Assembly: GCF_035594125.1 (NCBI RefSeq)
Contig: NC_087176.1
Span: 21,537,591-21,601,590 of the forward strand
From: Scylla paramamosain
Lineage: Eukaryota; Arthropoda; Malacostraca; Decapoda; Portunidae
Direction of reading: 5' to 3'
Length of the DNA: 64,000 nucleotides
Shown: positions 36,196 to 59,177 of the stretch, in pieces
How the letters are laid out: every line of letters begins with the position of its first letter
Position numbering within the stretch: position 1 is the first letter of the stretch
Notes under the pieces: model-generated
What the model was told of the DNA's origin: nothing
What the model saw: the letters and a program-made list of their open reading frames with translations, nothing else
The model's database searches: none
Made by a program: the position numbers and the translations under genes

Positions 36196-39100
36196 AGAAT
36201 GACACCATCAGCCTGCACTCATTTTCCTCCATTTGATGAAGTAGACTTAGCTAAGATGAAGATCAGAGCTAGATGTAATTATGGTAGGAATAATAATAAT
36301 AAGGTGATTAAGGGATATCTCCAGAAAAGTGAGGCATCAGAAATCCCAGAAAGGTAAATGGAGTTGTGGTGTAGCTCCAGCTTCCCTCTCAAATGCCATC
36401 AGAAAAATTGAACAGAATTCTGGATATCATTCTGCAACTACAAGAAGCTATGTTGGTAATCTTTAGAGGTCTGAAAGTAGACAGGGAAAGAAAGTGTAAA
36501 GATGAATACAATTAAGGAGACATTCCCCAATAAAGTGTGAGGATAGATTGTTAGAATATATGAGAGCAAGGACAAGAGAGTGGTAGGACAGTAGAGTGCA
36601 GGGATGAGGTGCATGGACAGGTGCAGATGGAGACTTTTGCCATGGCCATCCACATCCTGTAAGGGAATTGCCAGAAACAGGCATCTCTGTAGATTAGATT
36701 CGAAGAAAGAAGCTCCGTGCAAGGAGGAAGATACCGGTTGTTAATGTAGCCTCCGTTCAGCAGATTGTTGTGCAGCGGGTGAGTATGGGTGGAGTGTCCC
36801 CTGTGAAGAGTCCCAATAAGTTGGTCCCTGTGTCCTCCAAGTCACCCACCAAAATTGCCCCAGCCCCTCCTTCCACACAGCAGGTGGGTTGTCCGGCAGT
36901 GGCTGCTTTCCTCCCTGCTTGTCTATAAGGGGCTGCCGTTATTGTGTGTTTCATCAGCAAGCTCCAGCCTTTGTCTTGTTTGTGCTTCTTTAAGTCTTAT
37001 TTCTATATTTATGCTATTTTCTGTATGTGAATATATTTTTCTTATTGGAGGTTCCATTTTAAAAATATATATGATAAGAATTATGAATCTTTAGGTGAGA
37101 TGTCACAGAGAAAAGCTGTATGCATTTTCATGAAGGGATGGAATATTGTGCATTATTAGCCAACATATTACAAACAAGGCTTTACATGCAGGATGGGCAG
37201 AAGCTATTGTGCAAACTCTTATACATAGGAATACAAGATTTAAGCAAACTTCTATCTGTAATTCCCTACATAAGTTGTCATTGTTAATTATCAGTTCAGC
37301 AACATTACCATTTATCCCTCTAAACATTGTTATGGTGCAGGATTGTGTGTTGCTTGGCTAAGTTGTCATTGTTAATTATCAGTTCAGCAACATTACCATT
37401 TATCCCTCTAAACATTGTTATGGTGCAGGATTGTGTGTTGCTTGGCTATGAATGGTATGAATGGCTGCCTGTGACTGGTGGCTAAGTGCCAGCCATCCTA
37501 AAGTGCAGTTAATAGTGTAATCATTTGTTGAATTTTCTAACCATCCTAGAAACAAGTTATGTAAGCATCAAGTAGAGAGTCGTCAGTGGATGCATCCAAC
37601 ATTCATCATTATTTATATTGCTTCTTCGTATTTGAGGAGTTGAGATTAATATTTAGGTATGTCATGCTTCCATATTGCACGATCTTGTTTTTTCCCTAAT
37701 TTTTCAAGTAACTAGATTTATCTTCTCAGACTTCAATCATGGTTTATTTTTCCATTTTTTTAAATTTTTAGTAACTTTGGTAAATCACATCTAATAAGGA
37801 ACAAGGAGGCAGCGTTTCATATGTTGTGCCAGCTGTCCATCTTGTCCATGTCATTTGCTGCTGGTGACCTCTGTTTCCCTTGTGTACTAATTTTGTGACA
37901 GCCACCTTGGTACCTCTTCTTGTAATCTACTGCTGTTCTCTGGGTCTGTTAGTCTTGTGATGACTTGCCGCATGTTGATCTCGATGGTCACATCTCGTCT
38001 CTCATCTGTCAGGGTGGTGATAGCTCATGTGTTTGATTTCTTCTTGGTGATTCTTGGGTTACAACAGATACACTAAAATTATGACTCCCTTAAGTCATCT
38101 AAGAGATTATAATCTGTATCTAGATATATGTAAAAATGAATGTGTGAGTGACTTCCACTCACTGTTCATTATTAGAATGTATGCTGTGTGTACTTTTTTC
38201 AGCCAGGAATTCATCATAAATGTTGTCATCCAGCAATTTCTGTATTTCACAAAATGTTGCCCTCACTTAATACTTTGTTGACACAGAAGGACTATCTGAT
38301 ATCCTGTGTATTCTCATGCCAACAGTTTAACTGAGGTGCTTAGAGTTGTATCTGGACACTGTCTTTGCAGATTTTAACTCAAGTGAGCAGTGGTGGAGCT
38401 GTGAGGAACATTCTTTCAAGTCCTCAGAAGATTGTCATAAAGAGCAATATTCCTCAACCTGGACAGGTGAGTAGTGTTGTGTGGCTGTGCTTGTTTCATT
38501 ATGGCAATGTTTGCAGCACCATGAGGGAAAGTTGAAGCTGTGAAAGAGATGTGCATGTCAAACTGGGACAGGGATGTAAATTAAATTATTTGTAAGAGAG
38601 AGAAATGTAAGTTTTGAGTTGATAGTGGGAAAGGGAGAGTTGGGAGAGTGATGTGCTGTTGAAGGGGAAGCAAGTGTCTGGTGTCTTCCTTAGGGGACAG
38701 TGAGCACCGTCCGGAGTGGCCAGATTGTCACTTCTGGGGGACAGCAGGTCATCAAGATTCCAGCCAATCAAGTGCAGCAACTGACAGCACAGCAGCAAAA
38801 TGTGCAAATTCTCTCCAATAAGGTTTTTTTTTTTTTAATTGTTATTGTTAACATTTTAATTTGATTTTTGTTGGTTGAATAATTAGTTAATGTAGGAATG
38901 GCACAAGAATCAAGAGTGTGTAATGTGGTAACAAGCTGTCTGAATGGGGCATGTGCAGTGACAAGATGGGTGGCTGAGGTCAATGAGAATGTGTATGAGA
39001 TGTGGCATGAGCAAGTGTGGATGCTGTATAAGTTGTGGAGTGGTGAAATGGGTGAAGAGGAACACACAGACATGGTATGGCTATATTGAGATGAAGAGCA

Positions 39101-41541
39101 AAGAGTTTGTAAAGAAAGTGCATATGAGTGAAGTTGAAGGTGCTAATAGGAGGGTAAGGTCAAAATTAAGGCTATGCCCATTGCTCCCAATCAGACTGTA
39201 AGTTTGACTTTGCTCTTACTGTTATGATTACCATGCTGTGATGGCAGTGTTGGTATGGTATGTAGCAGTACACATGGCAGGTAACTAGCCATGGGTAGGA
39301 TGGTTACAGTACTGTATACTTGGCATGCACCTCTAGTTGAAACTAATTCCCCCTTTGAAATAGTAGAACCAAATAAATGATGAGTTGGTGTACATGTAAT
39401 TTTTTCTCATGTTGAATTAAATTGCTTCAAGTAACTTCAGTCTTAATCCCCTCACCACTCCTATGCAGGGGAACAAGCAGCGGGTGATCATCCCAGTGTC
39501 CGGCTCAGGCTCGTCCAATGTGTCAGGTGGGATGCCTCAGACCAACCTGACCCTCCCAGCCTCTGCCCTGCCCCCAGGAGTCCTTTCCAACACCCAGCCA
39601 GGTTCAATGGTTATGATCCCAGCTCACTACATGTCACAGGTACCTTGGTGCTCACACTGCAGTTGTCACTTACACCAAGCTATCATATTAACACTTAGGT
39701 GGCAGGTGACATACTGGTACATCCTGCTTCTGGTGGACCTCGTATTTGGGAGATATTTTATTGCGTCTCTGTAATTTCTGGTGCACTCTTCATCATGAAG
39801 AAAACAACAACAAAATATTTCAAAATTGTTACCTAACATAGGATAAAGTTTAAATTAAATTCTGCTATGTTATAGCTTCAGTCAAACACTACAAGCAACA
39901 GCACAATTCAAGCATCAAACCAGATTCCTCCAGGAACCATTATCCCACACACCACAAAGCCACAGCCTTCTCGCACAATCATTGATGCAAATGGGATCAG
40001 ACTAAGAAAACCTTGCAACTGTAAAAAGAGCCAGTGTCTTAAATTGTGAGTATTCTTGCTTACTTTAAAAAAGCTCCCCTCCACCATATCCTCTTCATGC
40101 CTTCCTTCTTGACATCAGAACTACAAAAAAGCTCATTGAGTCCTTTCCTATCAATACACCGGTACCCATTTTGAGAATGTATGAGTAAACTGTTTTCCCA
40201 CATTGGTGGTTCGTCAGCATGTGGCGAAATGGAGGCTATTTTGCATGTACTGAAGTGACCTTTTCTTTCTTCCTTAGATACTGTGATTGCTTTGCAAATG
40301 GAGAATTTTGCAACAACTGTAATTGTGCAAACTGTTTCAACAATTTAAATCATGAGGAGGATAGACAGAAAGCAATCAAGGCATGTTTGGATAGAAATCC
40401 CCAAGCTTTCCGGCCAAAGATTGGCAAAGGTGGAAGCGATAATGAAAGGAGACACAACAAAGGCTGCAACTGTAAGCGGTCTGGGTGCCTGAAGAACTAC
40501 TGTGAATGTTATGAGGTAAGTGTATTTTTATGGATTATTTTTAGTAAATGCATAGGTGGTATTTGTTTTGTTGCTGTCAATATTTTGTAGATACAAAAGG
40601 CATCTTTTACCTGCCACAAACAAAATATATAGTAATTACTTGCACCATTTTATCATTTAACTAATATGTGATTATTTGCAGGCCAAGATCCCATGCTCCA
40701 ACATGTGCAAGTGTGTGGGCTGCAAGAATGTGGACATGACACCAGCACTGGAGAGGAAGGGACTGATGCAGCTGGCCAAATGTGCTGAAGCACGGGTCAA
40801 TCAGCAGAAGGCCGTTAAATCAAAATTACCTTCATTCTCACATCACTCACCCAATAAAATGATTCTTCCTACCTCTTCAAAGTAAGCATTACTTGAGTAC
40901 TTCAAGACAAATTTTAAACCTAAGAAATGTTGGCCCACTTGTAGCAGGAAAAGAGCATCTGAGGAGCCATAGTAGTTTTTGCAGGATATCAAAGAAGCCA
41001 TGAAGTTGCTTTGGTAATAGAGCTATTGCTTTAATCTTTTCATAAATACCATACATCTCTTAAAAATTCCAGTTTGTGGTAAGATAACTATAAGATGACT
41101 TATAGCACATAACAAACAGTGAGATACACAGTCCTCAAGAAGAATTTGTCACAAGTTTTTATGAACACAATGTCATTTGGGGAAGAAAATTCAAGCAGAA
41201 AAGAAAGATTCTAGAGGATGTGTGAAAGTAACAGAGAAAAAAATGATGAAAATGATAATTTGTGTTATTTATTTAATTTATTAATTTACTTATTTACTTA
41301 TTTATTTATTTGTTTTATTTTTTTTTTTATTTATTTATTTTTTTTTTTTTGCAGATCTGGTTACTATCGAATGAACCAGGAGGTGGTGGAGGCAACATGC
41401 CAGTGTTTGCTAGCACAGGCAGACAAGGCAGAGGGAGCCTTGGTGTCAGCTGCTCAGTTGGAACAAACAGTCATCTCGGAGTTCTCACGATGCCTAATGC
41501 AGATCATTGGCAGCTACACGTCACGATCTAGAGGTCAGTGA
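33643..41541 (+). CDS. lin-54: LIN-54, MuvB/DREAM DNA-binding subunit
   Basis: LIN54 anchors the DREAM/MuvB complex to CHR promoter elements of cell-cycle genes. Coding exons: 33643-33792, 34283-34451, 34636-34838, 35270-35503, 35877-36065, 36731-36883, 38371-38466, 38694-38822, 39469-39639, 39876-40045, 40278-40515, 40682-40881 and 41355-41541. All phases join, giving 762 codons (human about 749). The first two thirds is Gln/Ser/Val-rich. The CRC region has two CXC motifs: [17 protein letters not shown] from Cys545 and [17 protein letters not shown] from Cys618. The DNA-contacting tyrosines are at about 556 and 629, and a RNPQAF linker lies between. Uncertain points: exon 6 could start at 36698 (11 more codons), and exon 8 has a weak donor (AAG|GTTTTT). 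An alternative end uses donor GTCAGT at 41534 and acceptor 41831, stopping at 41848. Confidence 0.93.
36112..36191. repeat. (TC)n in lin-54 intron 5
   Basis: A pure TC run of about 80 bp that begins 47 nt after the exon 5 donor. The pyrimidine strand is the transcribed RNA sense and could act as a decoy polypyrimidine tract. No exon follows it within 500 bp. Confidence 0.95.
37272..37447. repeat. Perfect 88-bp tandem duplication
   Basis: The 88-bp unit beginning AAGTTGTCATTGTTAATTAT at 37272 is repeated at 37360 with no differences that I can see. It lies in lin-54 intron 6, away from splice sites. Identity of the two copies implies a recent event. Confidence 0.9.
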
Positions 41542-41776
41542 ACAGAGTGCTTCGTCCCTGACTCACCTTTTCCGTGCACTGCTGTACATTTCTGTTGAGC
41601 ACCACATTACACCTCATGCCATTAACATTAAACTGTGAAGATATGAAGACTGTATGGTTGTGTGTGAGTAGTGCTTTCATGCATATCTTTTCAGTTTTAG
41701 TTAAGCTAGATAAATACATGGCCAGATACATTGAGAAATACATAAGTAATAGTGGAGATACACACAAAAATTAAAT

Positions 41777-41782
41777 AATAAA
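41777..41782 (+). terminator. Polyadenylation signal, lin-54 short form
   Basis: AATAAA lies 236 nt after the stop at 41541 and would serve the unspliced 3' end. If the intron at 41534-41831 is removed, the next signal is AATAAA at 42523-42528. Confidence 0.5.
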
Positions 41783-41848
41783 GTATTGCAATGTTTTTTG
41801 TAAACTAATGAAGTGGTTTGTTGTCTTTCAGGGCTGGGTGACACGTAG

Positions 41849-43250
<1,402 letters not shown>

Positions 43251-43325
<75 letters not shown>
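43251..43325. repeat. (TA)n microsatellite
   Basis: A TA run of about 75 bp, 500 bp upstream of CSN4. A perfect 11-bp hairpin follows at 43355-43381 (CGAAAAGAAAT, loop CAAAA, ATTTCTTTTCG). Confidence 0.95.
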
Positions 43326-43327
<2 letters not shown>

Positions 43328-43461
43328 AATCAAAGAAGAATATATATATCAAATCGAAAAGAAATCAAAAATTTCTTTTCGGCCTCCTCCTTCGCAGACA
43401 TGACGATCCTGTCTCCTCGTCAGTCACCTGCGAACTAAACAGTTTGATCAAAATTTTGACA

Positions 43462-43639
43462 GGAGCCCCCACACGCATCAAAAATTTGACGACTCGTCAA
43501 AAAATATCAAACGGATTTGATCAATCAAAATTTTGCTTCAAATCTTTTTTTGACATCAAAACGTCCTACACACACTCAAATTTTGCATCAAAATTTTGAT
43601 GCAAAATTTTGACGCTTTTTTTGAACGTGTATGGGTCCC
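43462..43639. mobile_element. MITE-like AT-rich inverted-repeat element
   Basis: The left edge, GGAGCCCCCACACGCATCAAA, resembles the reverse complement of the right edge, GGGACCCATACACGTTCAAA, suggesting degenerate terminal inverted repeats. Inside are several TCAAAATTTTG motifs, including the perfect 18-bp palindrome GCATCAAAATTTTGATGC at 43585-43602. The terminal GGGxCCC..CACACG style recalls PIF/Harbinger ends, but no clear target duplication is visible. It ends 185 bp before the CSN4 ATG. Confidence 0.4.
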
Positions 43640-43721
43640 TTAAGGGTAGTAGGCGGAGATATGAATGGTTGCTGTTGCTGCTGCTGATGATGATAGTGAT
43701 GATGGTAGTGTTGTTTTGTTG

Positions 43722-43729
43722 TGACGTCA
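43722..43729. promoter_or_regulatory. CRE/ATF site TGACGTCA, CSN4 promoter
   Basis: A perfect palindromic TGACGTCA lies 96 bp upstream of the CSN4 start codon in a GC-richer stretch. This position is typical of CREB/ATF sites in housekeeping promoters. Binding is inferred from the motif alone. Confidence 0.5.
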
Positions 43730-43824
43730 CAGGTCCAGCTGACGCTCGCGCCTCGCTGCCTCGTCTCAGTCTTGTCCGTCGCTGTTGGTGTGTGTCGCAT
43801 TTCTGTTTTCAGTGAAAAACGGCA

Positions 43825-52199
<8,375 letters not shown>

Positions 52200-52367
52200 T
52201 AGAACAAATTCCAGACTAGTGTTATAATTTGTTCCAGTAAGTATGCAGGATCAAGAGTTATGGCATGTGAATTTGCAACATGTGTTCTGGTTTACATTTT
52301 TGAGTATTACACTAAAGATAGATGTAAGAAAATTACAGAATATTTGAAGTGCAAGATAAAGAAGCTC

Positions 52368-52373
52368 AATAAA
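52368..52373 (+). terminator. CSN4: CSN4 polyadenylation signal
   Basis: AATAAA lies 169 nt after the CSN4 stop codon, with T/G-rich sequence further on. This gives a short 3' UTR, as is common for housekeeping genes. Confidence 0.7.
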
Positions 52374-52399
52374 ATTATTGAACCATAAAATTCATCCTC

Positions 52400-53330
52400 T
52401 TAACTACAGCTAATGCCTATGATACAGGTTGGACAGGAAGACTTTAAGGTTATCAGCCCATCATTACCACGGTCATACCTTTTGCCCCTTCATCCTGTCT
52501 GTCCTACCTCCCATCACCTGCATGTGGTCTGGTGTACATACATGTCTACTCTCACAACTGACCCTTGTAGGCTCCACAAACTGATGGTACTTACAGGTGA
52601 CTTGTTCTGTTACTTACCTTCTAATCCAGCAGCAAGATGTAGGATGCTGTGTGCTCGGTGTTAAATGTATGTGTGTGTGCATGCGCGCTTGCACCAGCGT
52701 GATCTGGCAAGGTGAAAGGTGCGTTTTTGAAAGTTGCCATGCTCCTCTCACCATCTTCCTCCAGTCAGTGTTGTAAATGTGATGTTCACTACTTTACTGT
52801 CAAGGTGATGTAATTAAAGAATGCTGATTACAGTGAATATGCTAATGAGAGGCAACCCTTTCATAAATCTGCTGCGGGTGGTCCTAATGAAGCGTAACCC
52901 TGCAAACTTTCGCAGGGGAAAGAAAATGTTCTCCGAAAAGTAGCCATAGTATAACTAAGGGAAGAGAGAAAGAAGAAGAAAAAAAAAGTACTTCAAGAAG
53001 CATCAGGAGGCAGACCATGGAAGCAGGCAAGACAGAGGGTGAAGGCTAGGAAGGCTTATTAGGCGGGTGGGAGAGCGAGATGGCTCGGTGGGATTGACTG
53101 ATCCTGTGGGATGTACTGATGCCTTCCCTTTGCCTTTCTCTGTACCATCAGTCCCGGGACTCAGGCTCTGCGTCTCACGAGGAAGGTATAAAGTCTTAAT
53201 TGGTGTCTTATGGTACGTGCACTGAGAAAGGTGGTTTCCCCACGTGAGCAAGGCTTTCTAGACTTGGCACACGTGTGTAGCATACACGGTGCCGGGTCAT
53301 GGACAGTAAAAAATCGAAATGTGTGAAAGT
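52400..53330. other. Gene-free stretch after CSN4
   Basis: No gene is recognised. A small inverted repeat CCCTGC...GCAGGG (about 52898-52917) could form a 6-bp stem. The remaining sequence is unremarkable. Confidence 0.5.
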
Positions 53331-53561
53331 GGAATTAATCTGTCACTCGAACCGTAGAAAAAACACATCTTCAATTAGAGCCTTTTAAATGTAGAAGTCT
53401 TATTAATCTGTCACTAGAACCGTAAAAAGACCCTTAAAAAACAATGTAGCTTCAACTAGACCTTTGGAAAATAGAAATCATGATAATCTGTCATTATAGC
53501 CGTTAAAAAAAAAAAAAAACTTAACAACCCATGTAACTTAAACTAGGTCCTTTGAATGTAG
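53331..53561. repeat. Three diverged tandem units of about 70-80 bp
   Basis: Each unit starts with TAATCTGTCACT or a variant, then AGAACCGTAAAAA. It continues with ATGTAGCTTCAACTAGACC-like sequence and ends near TTTGAAATGTAGA. Units run about 53331-53399, 53400-53479 and 53480-53561, and are clearly diverged. No known satellite is recognised. Confidence 0.75.
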
Positions 53562-54473
53562 TGGAGGTGCGGCACAGAAGTTTTTCAGAATAATGGTCGT
53601 GGAGCTGCGACACTGCCAGGTAAATGATTCAAGAAGTTAGGTGTTTGCCGTATGACCCGATGCTATTACTTGCTTTGGTGACGCCAGATTAACACTGAAG
53701 GCCGTATTCTTAATCTTAAGGAATCGGCAACGACCTGATGATGATGATACACACACACACACACACACACACACATTTTCCTACCATCTACTGCGCTTAT
53801 AGCATTTCATCTGTTATATTTGTTTATTTTTGTAATTTAATTTTCTATTATTTTTCAATTGAGTGTTGTAAGGGCTTCCCACAAGTAGACTCTACTTACC
53901 TTTCAGCTGGCTTATCCACCTACTATCTCTAATAGTGCCCGTCCCTTATGCCAGGACGCAGGGCTCCCTGTGCACTCCATCATTACAGATTCACTCTATC
54001 CCTCGTGTTTGCGTATACCTTTCTCTTCCTTCCAGTGAGGTAGTCAGTCTGAGGGTCCTGTATTCAGCACATCTTTTGTCGTGTTCTATAAATTTGCACT
54101 TTAATTGCAGCCCCTTAATTTCTTAACCACTGTATAGATGGCACAATTCATAATGTATATATTAATGTAATGTAATGTGGCAACGATTGTGGCAATATTC
54201 TATTATGATAACAAATTAAGCCAACAAAATCTTTCACTCACAAACGTTCATGTGGACCGTGCAAGAGAGTGGAACCTCTCACGTGGCTAGTCGGGGGTGG
54301 TGAGTGATGCGTCTCACCACCAGGTGCTCGACACAGGGCAAGAGAGGCCTTTCATCACCATCCTGCCGGTGCGTGAACGCCTCAATTACCATACTATTCG
54401 CACACCCTCCAAGAGGGGAGTGACTCGCAAACTCTTCCCAGAGTGGAGAATGAAGCGAGATGTGGCAACCTTA

Positions 54474-55168
54474 GCAACAGGTGACTATATAAGAGAAATA
54501 ATACGAGCCTCAGTCCACAATATGTTAAACATAAAAATTGAAAGAACAATCAGAGTAATTAATAACTATGAAAGAAAATGGAAAATTAAAACAAACATGA
54601 TTAAATTCACGCCTCTCCACCTCGGAGCCAAAAAAACCTTTCCCTTAATCATCAACGACGAAGAAATAGAATTTAAAAATAATGGCAAATGTCTAGGTCT
54701 ATCCATTACCACCACTGGTTATTACAAACACATTCAGGAACGAAAGAATATAGCAGATGTTGCACTACAGAAACTATATAAACTGTATAAATTGCCAGAA
54801 AAAATAAAAATTCACTTAGTTAAAGCACTAATCCTACCTATACTAACTATCCACCAATCCCAACGCACACTATGAGTAAACACCAGATAAGCAAACTACA
54901 AAAAGTACAAAACAAAGCACTGAGATTCGCCACCAACCAGAAACACCCGTACACTATGACAACAGAACAAATACACACACACACTAGAACAACACCTCTT
55001 AACATACGCCTACACCACAGAGCCAAGACAATATGGAACAGAATAGAAGAACTAGAAATACCAACCTACCAAGCCCTTAAAGACAAACTAAACCAAATAG
55101 ACAAGTACCACCGTGACTACCCAAGCAGCCTGCAGGCATGTAGCACTACACCCACACCAATTTACTAA
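54474..55168 (+). mobile_element. Jockey-like LINE, RT C-terminal, frameshifted
   Basis: Two frames form one reverse-transcriptase C-terminal region: YERKWKIKTNMIKFTPL, KCLGLSITTTGYYKHIQ and KIHLVKALILPIL (to 54875), then MSKHQISKLQKVQNKALRFA, TNQKHPYTMTTEQIH and LNIRLHHRAKTIWNRIEELE (54872-55168). A short frameshift joins them. The motif ALILPIL...LQKVQNKALRFATNQ is a usual jockey-clade thumb signature. The catalytic region is absent. The frame upstream of 54474 (from 54297, RPFITILPVRERLNYHTIRT) is not recognised and may be flanking DNA. Confidence 0.75.
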
Positions 55169-55179
55169 CAGTCCAACCG

Positions 55180-55410
55180 ACAATACATACTTACCTTGAT
55201 TCACTTATCTTACCTCAGTCCACACTGGCGGCAGCTTCCAGCTTCAGGCGGGACAGTTGGAGCTCTCGGGTTGAGACGGGCACCAGGGGAGCGAGCCTCT
55301 GACGCGCGCCACACCGCCCCTCGCAAACACCACCCGCGCCTCCCTCACACCCTCGCCGAACACAACAATACCCCAACGGCAGCAGTGGTTTTGTCCTTGT
55401 GAGTACAAAC
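55180..55410 (-). other. GC-rich island, possible minus-strand first exon
   Basis: A locally GC-rich block. On the minus strand it contains GTGTGGACTGAG followed by GTAAGATAAG (donor at about 55214). It could be a non-coding first exon with its promoter, but no coding sequence or partner exon was found. Confidence 0.2.
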
Positions 55411-55601
55411 TAAGGCTTGTGTTTGTACATATTAATTACTGATTAATAGGATATAAGGCAAGAAGGAAAAATTTTCCTGTTTTATTATTATTATTACTAT
55501 TATTATTATTATTATCATTATTGTTTAAGTTTTATTATAATCGAAAGAAATGCGATGTCACTGGTAGTCGCGAGAGTTTTAGTGATACAGGTACAGCTTC
55601 A

Positions 55602-55603
55602 AG

Positions 55604-55682
<79 letters not shown>
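55602..55682. repeat. (CA)n, about 80 bp
   Basis: A pure CA run. A shorter (CA)n follows at about 55754-55772. Confidence 0.95.
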
Positions 55683-55686
<4 letters not shown>

Positions 55687-56012
55687 CATCCATCGACTCA
55701 CTCAACCGACCTAACCACCCAACCACCCATTAAACTCCAGCCCGATCTCCTACACACACACACACACACACACTGTCTACCCACTCACCCGCTCATCCAC
55801 GTAGCACCCCGCCTTAGCAGTCTCCCCCAAACACATGCAGCCCCGCCCACTCCCCACCACCCACACGCGCCTTACGCAGGTCATTCCACCGCTGCGTACG
55901 GTGCCCCGGTCAGGCACGGGTCCCGTCTCAGTGGTCGCGTCATCTTACTGGGAAGAAAATAGAGGAGGTACAGAGGTGTCCCTGTCAGTACTCCCTTCTC
56001 GTGCGTCAGATG

Positions 56013-56149
56013 TCACTATCACTCCTACTACTGTTACTGTTACTACTGCTACTACTGCTGCTACTACTACTACAACCACCACCGTACTGCTTTTGCTGCT
56101 GCTGCCGCTAAACAATAACAACAACAACAAGAACTACTACTACTACTAT

Positions 56150-56190
<41 letters not shown>

Positions 56191-56251
56191 TTACTACTAC
56201 TACAACTACTACTACCACCACCACCACTACTGCTACTACTACTAGTACTAT

Positions 56252-56310
<59 letters not shown>

Positions 56311-56312
56311 TC

Positions 56313-56346
<34 letters not shown>

Positions 56347-56470
56347 GTTTTATTAATGCCACTGCCACTACGTGTATCTCAATTACCACCGTCACCACCA
56401 TCATTACCGCTACCTTCACTACTACTATCACCACCACCACCACCACTACCAGTACTACTACTGCCACTAA
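56013..56470. repeat. Long CTA/CCA/ACA trinucleotide array
   Basis: About 450 bp of almost continuous trinucleotides, chiefly CTA/TAC, with CAC, AAC and ATT variants. Frames through it give poly-Tyr, poly-Thr, poly-Leu or poly-Val and are not genes. Confidence 0.95.
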
Positions 56471-56668
56471 CGCAGCCAGGACCTCTAGCACAGAATCATA
56501 ATAACGAAGCTAACAAAGGCCGCCCCTCGTGGCCCGCGGCTGCTGGGTGCCAACTAATGGCAAGGCATGTCGAGCGTTTAGCAACATTTTTATACAATGT
56601 ATTCAAGGCACAAAGATGACAAGCTGCTTCCCTGACGTCCTACTGCGTCAGATCCTCGAGGCTCTGAC

Positions 56669-56850
56669 AGGGCAGGGATAACGGCCAGGGGTGTGGCGTA
56701 GCTCGTGGGTCTAGCGGGCGGGGATGATCTGTGCTGGCGGCTCAGTGGATGGTAGACGAGACTGGCAGGGATGACGGACTGGGGTGTGGCTTAGCTTGAG
56801 AGTCTAGTGGGCAGGGTTGTGGTTTGCTGGCGGCGTGGTGTCTTGGTGGG
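56669..56850. repeat. Two diverged units of about 93 bp, G-rich
   Basis: GGCAGGGATAACGGCCAGGG (56671) recurs as GGCAGGGATGACGGACTGGG (56764). It is followed in both by TGTGGC.TAGCT, GTCTAG.GGGC and GCTGGCGGC. The surrounding 56600-57000 is G/T-skewed on plus and built from similar short motifs. Confidence 0.6.
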
Positions 56851-57189
56851 CAGTGAGCTGATGTGTCTGTGGGATGGTGGATCACTGGGGCTGGGCTGGA
56901 TTAGTGAACTTTTGTGTTAGACTGGGTATTGGTAGGTTGGTGGACTGAAGGACTGGTGGGTTTGTGGATTTATGGGTAACTGGAATGGGGGGACTTAAAG
57001 TATTATTACACCTGAGGACTGATGACTGTGTAGAGGTAAGCTGCCAGGCGGTGAGTGGAGGTTTCACCAACATAGTAGCGACACTACTTCCCTTTAGAGA
57101 CAGCACGTCAGTTATAAGTAGTCTTGACATACGCACATACATACACACAGTCCTCCCCTTCACAGAGAGCACACTGATTTAAGTTAGTC

Positions 57190-57300
<111 letters not shown>

Positions 57301-57630
57301 TCATCAGTCTCGCTGTCTTCGTTGCAGCCTCGTTTTTATCAAAAACCACTTGCCTTTGGTCTTGTCTTGTCATGTATCACTGAGCATGGCGAGCTTCACC
57401 GCGGTACTCCAGCGTGCTATTCTTGAATGCTGCCACCCAGTCGTCGGGCAAAAGGCAGGAGGAAGACGGAGGCAATGATGGATAGAGAAAGATCACCGAT
57501 TTTACTTCTTTTCTTTGAGTGACTGATGACTTCAACTAGTGATCGTTCTCCGCCATTCCTTCGACTTGGCCTAACAAAGACTGATTTTCCGACTGGCTTA
57601 ATGTGATGCAACAGTGATGTCATATGTCGC

Positions 57631-57685
<55 letters not shown>

Positions 57686-57689
57686 TTGA

Positions 57690-58194
57690 ATAAAACCAGT
57701 GTAGGTCGTGACACACTTTAATTGATGCATAATCCAATACTTTGAAAAAAGAAAGTTAGATTCCATTTTTCATCTCTTGCTTTTCGGATTAATCTATGTA
57801 GAGAAACATGCAAATTTATGAATGGTGCATATTCATGAGTCATCTTAATCTTTATCCTCACTTAGTTTTCTGTTACAATCACCCGTTATTCTGTCACTTT
57901 TACTAATAGCGCGCTATGTAACTCACTTTATACTCTTTTGGATGTAAGAGGGGCTCTGGCAAAGGGAGACAAAAGAAAGACAACAACCCCACTGAGGTGC
58001 CAGGCCCTACCTTCCGTAACTAAGTATTTCTCCCTATAGGCTACATTCAAATAGTCGGGGGAAGGACATTTAATTTCAAACAATAAGGAACAGCTGCATA
58101 ACAAGCTTACCCCCGAGGCTTCCTGAGCTACCTAACTTGATCTTACTTACTTTCTGAGTAGAAAAAGAGGGAGTGAAAAAGTAGAGAGCACGTA

Positions 58195-58196
<2 letters not shown>
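57690..58196. other. Gene-free stretch
   Basis: No gene or repeat is recognised between the (GA)n run and the (TA)n run that flanks the probable LTR. Confidence 0.5.

Positions 58197-58287
<91 letters not shown>
58197..58287. repeat. (TA)n, left flank of LTR-like element
   Basis: A TA run of about 90 bp that ends exactly where the TGTAGCG terminus of the LTR-like element begins. Confidence 0.95.

Positions 58288-59177
<890 letters not shown>

Noticed and set aside
54297..54473. Frame RPFITILPVRERLNYHTIRT... as an exon of a host gene
   Set aside because: It is fused in frame to LINE RT sequence and has no donor or acceptor that isolates it. No family is recognised, so it was left undefined.
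55535..56491. Poly-Val, poly-Tyr and Cys-Val frames over 55.6-56.5 kb
   Set aside because: They are translations of (CA)n and (CTA)n arrays.
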